This document shows positions 60,187 through 64,000 of a DNA stretch of 64,000 nt, piece after piece (the stretch's first letter is position 1; each line of letters opens with the position of its first letter). The stretch spans positions 35,412 through 99,411 of the forward strand of contig JAQBPX010000004.1 in the NCBI GenBank assembly GCA_028287305.1, read 5' to 3'. The notes under the pieces are model-generated. The model was not told the origin of the DNA. It did no database searches and saw only the letters and a program-made list of their open reading frames with translations. The stretch is from Gemmatimonadota bacterium. GTDB taxonomy: Bacteria > Gemmatimonadota > Gemmatimonadetes > Gemmatimonadales > Gemmatimonadaceae. The position numbers and the translations under genes are program-made.

Positions 60187-61239
60187 ATGCTGCCGCGCTT
60201 CGTGATCCTCGCCGAAGGCGCGTTCTCACCGAGCACGTCGAAGACCGCGAACGCCTGCATCCGCTATCGCCCCGAGCGCGTGGTCGCGGTGCTGGACTCC
60301 ACCCAGGCCGGTCGCACGGCGCAGGAAGTCCTGGGCTTCGGTGGGCCGATCCCGGTGGTTGCCACGCTGGACGAGGCGATCGCCTTCGGGCCGGAGGCGC
60401 TGCTGATCGGCATCGCGCCGGCCGGCGGGCAGCTCCCCGGCGAGTGGCACTCGCTGCTGCTCCACGCGCTCGATCGCGGCCTGGACCTCTGGAGCGGGCT
60501 GCACACCATGCTCGGCGACGACGCCGCGCTCGCGTCCCGCGCAGCGACGAATGGGCGCCGCATCAATGACCTGCGTCGCGCGCCCGCCAACCTCGATGTC
60601 TCGCGGGGCCGGCTGCAGCACGTGAGGGCGACGGTGGTGCTCACCGTGGGCACCGACTGCAACATCGGCAAGATGACCACCCAGCTGCAGCTGCTGCACG
60701 GGCTGCGCGCGCTCGGCCATCGCGTGGCGTTCGCCGCCACGGGGCAGACCGGCATCCTGGTCGAGGGGCGCGGCGTGGCGGTGGACGCGGTGATCGCCGA
60801 CTTCATTGCCGGCGCCGCCGAGCAGCTGGTGCTCGACTGCGCGGAGGACGCGGACATCGTGCTGGTGGAAGGGCAGGGGTCCATCATCCACCCCAGCTAC
60901 TCGGGGGTGACGTACGGGCTCATTCACGGCTCGCTGCCGCACGCACAGCTGCTCTGCGTGCAGCCAACGCGCGAGACGGTCACGCACCATGACTGGGTGC
61001 GCATCCCGCCGCTCGCCGAGTTCGTGCGGATGAGCGAGGCAGCGGCGGCGCCCTTGCGCCCTGCGCCCGTGATCGGGATCGCGGTGAACACATGGGACAT
61101 GAATGAACGCGACGCGCGCGACGCGGTGGCCCGGGCAGCCGCGGAGACCGGGCTGCCCGCCGCGGATCCGGTGCGCGACGATCCCGCGCCGCTGGTCCAG
61201 GCCATCCACGCCTTTCACGTGGCCCGCGCGACCGCCTAG
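60187..61239 (+). CDS. DUF1611 (DgcN-like) protein
   Basis: The 350-residue protein has a Rossmann-like N-terminal domain and a C-terminal P-loop NTPase-like domain with GTDCNIGKMTT (about residues 157-167) and VLVEGQGSIIHPSYSGV. DUF1611 proteins include DgcN, an acyltransferase-like protein linked to D-glutamate catabolism, usually next to a dipeptide epimerase (DgcA). No such epimerase is in the window, so the role here is unconfirmed. Start at the ATG nine bases after the permease stop. Confidence 0.8.
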   Translation: MLPRFVILAEGAFSPSTSKTANACIRYRPERVVAVLDSTQAGRTAQEVLGFGGPIPVVATLDEAIAFGPEALLIGIAPAGGQLPGEWHSLLLHALDRGLDLWSGLHTMLGDDAALASRAATNGRRINDLRRAPANLDVSRGRLQHVRATVVLTVGTDCNIGKMTTQLQLLHGLRALGHRVAFAATGQTGILVEGRGVAVDAVIADFIAGAAEQLVLDCAEDADIVLVEGQGSIIHPSYSGVTYGLIHGSLPHAQLLCVQPTRETVTHHDWVRIPPLAEFVRMSEAAAAPLRPAPVIGIAVNTWDMNERDARDAVARAAAETGLPAADPVRDDPAPLVQAIHAFHVARATA

Positions 61240-61242
61240 CTT
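61237..61242 (+). promoter_or_regulatory. Possible leaderless -10 box of mscS
   Basis: TAGCTT is identical to the box before mtnA and lies six bases before the ATG at 61249. Its TAG is also the stop codon of the upstream gene, so the match could be partly forced. There is no Shine-Dalgarno sequence between. Confidence 0.4.
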
Positions 61243-61248
61243 TCCCGG

Positions 61249-62148
61249 ATGATCCCGGAGAGCAGCGCCACCACCATGCAGGGCACGCCGTCCACCACCC
61301 AGCCGGCGGCGGGGCACTTCCCACGCACGCGCGAGGAGCTCGTCGACGCGGCCCTCCAGATGGGCGTGATCCTCATCGTCGCGATCATCGCCTACTGGAT
61401 CGTGCGGCTGGTCGCTTCGCGCGTGGAGAAGCTCGGCGCGCGCCAGCGCCCCTCGGACACCGACCATCACTCCCGCCTGCAGCGCGCGCGCACCGCGGCC
61501 ACGCTGCTTCGCAACGTGGGCCACGTGGTGCTGTTCGTGCTGGTGGCGCTCATGGCGCTGCGCGTCTTCGGCTTCAACACCAGCCCGCTGCTCGCGAGCG
61601 CCGGCGTCTTCGGCCTCGCGATCTCCTTCGGCTCGCAGAGCCTGGTGCGCGACTACGTCACCGGCTTCTTCCTGCAGTTCGAGCACCAGTTCGCGATCGA
61701 TGACGTGGTACGCATCGGCAACGTGGAGGGCGTGGTGGAGGACATCACGCTGCGCCTCGTGTACGTGCGCGAGGGCAGCGGCGCGCTGAACATCATCCCG
61801 AACGGGCAGATCACGCAGGTCACGAACCTCTCCCGGTCGTGGGGGCGCGTGAACGTGGACGTGGAGGTGCCATGGGGCTCGGCCGACGAGGCCGAGAAGG
61901 CGCTCGACGCGGTCGCCGCCGAGATGGCGGCGGACGACGACCTCGCGCCCTGCTTCCTCGAGCCGCCGTCGGCGAACGGGATCGAGCGGCTCGGCGCCGG
62001 AACCGTTACCATCCGGCTCACCGCTCGCGTCACGGCCGGCGCGCGCGACCGCATCGCGCGCGAGTTCCGCCAGCGCGCCAAGCGCTCGCTCGACGCGGCG
62101 AAGATTCCCAGCGTTCCCTATCCGGCGGCGATCGCCAGCACCCGATGA
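61249..62148 (+). CDS. MscS-type mechanosensitive ion channel
   Basis: A small-conductance osmotic release channel of 299 residues with about three transmembrane segments (40-60, 85-105 and the pore helix GVFGLAISFGSQSLVRDYVTG near 116-136), followed by the cytosolic beta domain (EHQFAIDDVVRIGNVEGVVEDITLR). Its stop overlaps the cysS start (ATGA). An osmotic role is likely from family membership; expression control cannot be judged. Confidence 0.93.
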   Translation: MIPESSATTMQGTPSTTQPAAGHFPRTREELVDAALQMGVILIVAIIAYWIVRLVASRVEKLGARQRPSDTDHHSRLQRARTAATLLRNVGHVVLFVLVALMALRVFGFNTSPLLASAGVFGLAISFGSQSLVRDYVTGFFLQFEHQFAIDDVVRIGNVEGVVEDITLRLVYVREGSGALNIIPNGQITQVTNLSRSWGRVNVDVEVPWGSADEAEKALDAVAAEMAADDDLAPCFLEPPSANGIERLGAGTVTIRLTARVTAGARDRIAREFRQRAKRSLDAAKIPSVPYPAAIASTR

Positions 62149-63566
62149 CCCAGCCCGCGCGCACGTTCCGGCTCTTCGACACGATGAGCCGCCAGGTGGT
62201 GGACTTCGCGCCCGCCGACGGCCAGGTGGTGCGCTTCTACAGCTGCGGTCCCACGGTCTACAATCCCGCGCACCTCGGGAACTTCCGCACCTTCCTCTTC
62301 AACGACCTGCTGCGACGCAGCGTCCAGCTGCGCGGCTGGTCGGTGTTCCAGGTGCAGAACCTCACCGACGTCGACGACAAGATCATCAAGCGCGCCGATG
62401 AGCAGGGCAAGACCATTCGCGAGGTGACGGAGCCCGTGTCCGAGGTCTTCTTCGCCGACCGGGATTACCTGCGGATCCAGCCGGCGGAGTCGTACCCGAA
62501 GGCCACGGACTACATCCCGCAGATGATCGCGCTGGTCGAGCGGCTGATCGCGCGCGGTGTCGCGTACGTCGCCGACGACAAGTCCGTCTACTTCGCCATC
62601 GACCGCTTCGAGGGGTACGGCCGGCTGTCGCGCCTCGACCGGCGCGAGGTGCGCGCGGGCGCTCGCGTCTCGCAGGACGAGTACTCCAAGGAGAACGCGC
62701 AGGACTTCGCGCTCTGGAAGTCGGCGAAGCCGGAGGACGAGCGCGTGGAGGCCGCGTGGGATTCCCCATGGGGCCTCGGGCGTCCGGGCTGGCACCTGGA
62801 GTGCTCGGCCATGGCCATCGACCTGATCGGGGAGACGCTGGACCTTCACACGGGCGGGATCGACCTCGTCTTTCCGCATCACGAGGACGAGATCGCGCAG
62901 AGCGAGGCGGCCACCGGCCAGCCCTTCGCGCGGTGCTGGTGCCATGGGGCCTTCCTGCTGACGGACGGCGCCAAGATGGCGAAGCGGCTAGGGAACACCG
63001 CCACCGTGAAGGGGCTTCGGGAGGGAGGATTCTCGGCGGCGGCGCTGCGGCACTTCGTCTTCAACACGCACTATCGAAAGGAGCTGAACCTCTCGGACGA
63101 GGCACTGGACCATTCGAGTGAGGCGGTGCGCCGGATCGGGGACTTCGCCGAGCGGCTGGAGGGGGCGAAGGCGGGGACGAGCGAGCTGGCGGTGGCGGCG
63201 AACGAGGGGATGAAGGCGTTCGAGGCCGCGTTGTTCGACGACCTGAACGCGCCGGAGGCCATGGCGGCGCTCTTCACGTTCCTCAAGTCGGCGAACCGCG
63301 AGCTGGACCGTGGCGGGGACTATGTGGAGGGGCTCAAGGCGGCGCGGGCGACGTTCGCGCGGATGATGGGGGTCCTGGACCTGGTGCCGGACCGGACCGT
63401 GGAAGATGCGGAGCTGGTGGCGTACGTGGAGGAGCGGCTGGCGGCGCGGAAGGTGGCGCGGGGGGCCCGGAACTTCGCGGAATCGGACCGGATCCGGGAT
63501 GAGCTGGTGGCGCGAGGTGTCCAGATCGAGGACACTGCCCAAGGGACGAAATGGAAGGTGGGGTGA
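62145..63566 (+). CDS. cysS: Cysteinyl-tRNA synthetase
   Basis: It charges tRNA-Cys. The 473-residue enzyme has the zinc Cys C34 (FYSCGPTVYN), HLGN (43-46) in place of HIGH, further zinc ligands in WHLECSAMA and HHEDE, and GAKMAKRLGN in place of the KMSKS loop. The Ala-Lys-Arg variant of the last motif is uncommon but keeps the key Lys. The ATG overlaps the mscS stop. It is the last protein gene before the tRNA cluster. Confidence 0.96.
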   Translation: MTQPARTFRLFDTMSRQVVDFAPADGQVVRFYSCGPTVYNPAHLGNFRTFLFNDLLRRSVQLRGWSVFQVQNLTDVDDKIIKRADEQGKTIREVTEPVSEVFFADRDYLRIQPAESYPKATDYIPQMIALVERLIARGVAYVADDKSVYFAIDRFEGYGRLSRLDRREVRAGARVSQDEYSKENAQDFALWKSAKPEDERVEAAWDSPWGLGRPGWHLECSAMAIDLIGETLDLHTGGIDLVFPHHEDEIAQSEAATGQPFARCWCHGAFLLTDGAKMAKRLGNTATVKGLREGGFSAAALRHFVFNTHYRKELNLSDEALDHSSEAVRRIGDFAERLEGAKAGTSELAVAANEGMKAFEAALFDDLNAPEAMAALFTFLKSANRELDRGGDYVEGLKAARATFARMMGVLDLVPDRTVEDAELVAYVEERLAARKVARGARNFAESDRIRDELVARGVQIEDTAQGTKWKVG

Positions 63567-63598
63567 GGGGGGCCGGCCGGATGGCTAAGCTGGTGCAG

Positions 63599-63627
63599 TT
63601 GACACACTTTGCCTCTCTGGCTATTCT
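63599..63627 (+). promoter_or_regulatory. Promoter of the tRNA operon
   Basis: TTGACA (63599-63604) and TATTCT (63622-63627) are 17 bases apart, close to the sigma-70 consensus. Transcription would begin about 20 bases upstream of tRNA-Thr. It lies about 35 bases downstream of cysS. Confidence 0.85.
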
Positions 63628-63653
63628 AAGAGTCTCACGCAAAACTGCCGGCT

Positions 63654-63726
63654 GCTGACGTAGCTCAATTGGCAGAGCACCGGTTTTGTAAACCGGCGGT
63701 TGTGGGTTCGATTCCCACCGTCAGCT
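63654..63726 (+). tRNA. tRNA-Thr (anticodon TGT)
   Basis: A complete 73-base cloverleaf: acceptor GCTGACG/CGTCAGC, anticodon stem CCGGT/ACCGG with loop TTTGTAA (anticodon TGT at 63687-63689), and the T-loop GGTTCGATTCC. The CCA end is not encoded. Confidence 0.97.
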
Positions 63727-63749
63727 CTTGGGTTGTCGTGCGGGAGAAG

Positions 63750-63832
63750 GGTGAGGTACCCAAGTGGCCAACGGGAGCAGACTGTAAATCTGCCGGCGCA
63801 TGCCTTCGAAGGTTCGAATCCTTCCCTCACCA
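63750..63832 (+). tRNA. tRNA-Tyr (anticodon GTA)
   Basis: An 83-base class II tRNA with acceptor GGTGAGG/CCTCACC, anticodon stem GCAGA/TCTGC with loop CTGTAAA (anticodon GTA), and the long variable arm typical of tRNA-Tyr. The T-loop reads GGTTCGAATCC. The CCA end is not encoded. Confidence 0.97.
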
Positions 63833-63846
63833 TTGGAATGTGAGAC

Positions 63847-63919
63847 GCGGGAGTAGCTCAGCTGGTAGAGCGCAAGCCTTCCAAGCTTGATGTCGCGGGT
63901 TCGAGCCCCGTCTCCCGCT
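63847..63919 (+). tRNA. tRNA-Gly (anticodon TCC)
   Basis: A 73-base tRNA with acceptor GCGGGAG/CTCCCGC, anticodon stem CAAGC/GCTTG with loop CTTCCAA (anticodon TCC), and the T-loop GGTTCGAGCCC. The CCA end is not encoded. Confidence 0.97.
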
Positions 63920-63943
63920 CTGGTGTTGGATGATGGTTGTGGA

Positions 63944-63980
63944 GGGAAGCCAGCCGCCGCGCGGCACGCGGCGGCTTCCC
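63944..63980 (+). terminator. Strong hairpin after the tRNA cluster
   Basis: GGGAAG(CCAG)CCGCCGCG pairs with CGCGGCGGCTTCCC (63944-63961 and 63967-63980), a 14-bp stem with one 4-base bulge and a 5-base loop. Only weakly T-rich sequence follows (TGTGTCTG), so it may be a pause or attenuator rather than a full terminator. Confidence 0.5.
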
Positions 63981-64000
63981 TGTGTCTGGGGAACAGTCCA

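Overview
The window is a gene-dense stretch of a GC-rich, diderm bacterial chromosome with no insertion sequence, prophage or CRISPR array that I can see. Lipobox proteins, a cytochrome c maturation (Ccm) cluster and the mix of housekeeping genes point to a free-living respiring Gram-negative lineage. Gemmatimonadota is my best guess, but this is inference, since there is no rRNA in the window. Most genes sit in tight runs whose stop and start codons overlap by 1-4 bases (ATGA, GTGA, TTGA), so translational coupling is the rule. Starts were moved from the longest ORF to the overlap or Shine-Dalgarno (SD)-supported codon where that was clear.

Left part (1-16.5 kb): a left-truncated glycine decarboxylase gene (gcvP) converges on gcvH; coaE and a first GTP cyclohydrolase I diverge; then come thymidine kinase and a DEAD-box-like protein that has lost its helicase motifs. 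From 7315 to 16485 runs an eight-gene, almost gapless operon: two small unknown/regulatory genes, NurA-like nuclease, HerA-like ATPase, a secreted protein, Mre11/SbcD, Rad50/SbcC and a double GNAT acetyltransferase. This is an archaeal-style DNA end-resection module in a bacterium and is the most interesting system here.

16.5-25 kb: a probable 6S-like RNA with its own promoter and terminator precedes a pterin cluster (6-pyruvoyltetrahydropterin synthase, a second GTP cyclohydrolase I, a short-chain dehydrogenase), which could make tetrahydrobiopterin or a relative. Next come two lipoproteins, a long-chain acyl-CoA ligase, an orphan ParA, a TPR protein and a phosphoribosyltransferase.

25-43 kb: NAD-dependent DNA ligase is translationally coupled to a response regulator, a diguanylate cyclase response regulator and a GAF protein. 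Pyrimidine nucleoside phosphorylase, a VWA surface protein, the recF-dciA-gyrB replication block, enoyl-CoA hydratase, topoisomerase IB, mtnA, glpK and a uracil-DNA glycosylase follow.

43-64 kb: a Ccm cluster with a cysteine-type CcmE, CcmF, a Tat-type CcmH and a CcmI-like zinc-ribbon protein; a convergent ABC exporter/transglutaminase/macro-domain/cutA operon; uvrA with L-serine dehydratase genes; ybjN-like, pspA, an AI-2E family permease, a DUF1611 protein, mscS and cysS; and finally a Thr-Tyr-Gly tRNA operon with a near-consensus promoter and a strong hairpin at the right edge.

Two intergenic loci (about 32.5 and 48.1 kb) carry four half-copies of one inverted repeat whose internal hairpins differ in sequence but keep pairing. 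Four genes have a TAnnnT box exactly six bases before the start codon, suggesting leaderless transcripts.
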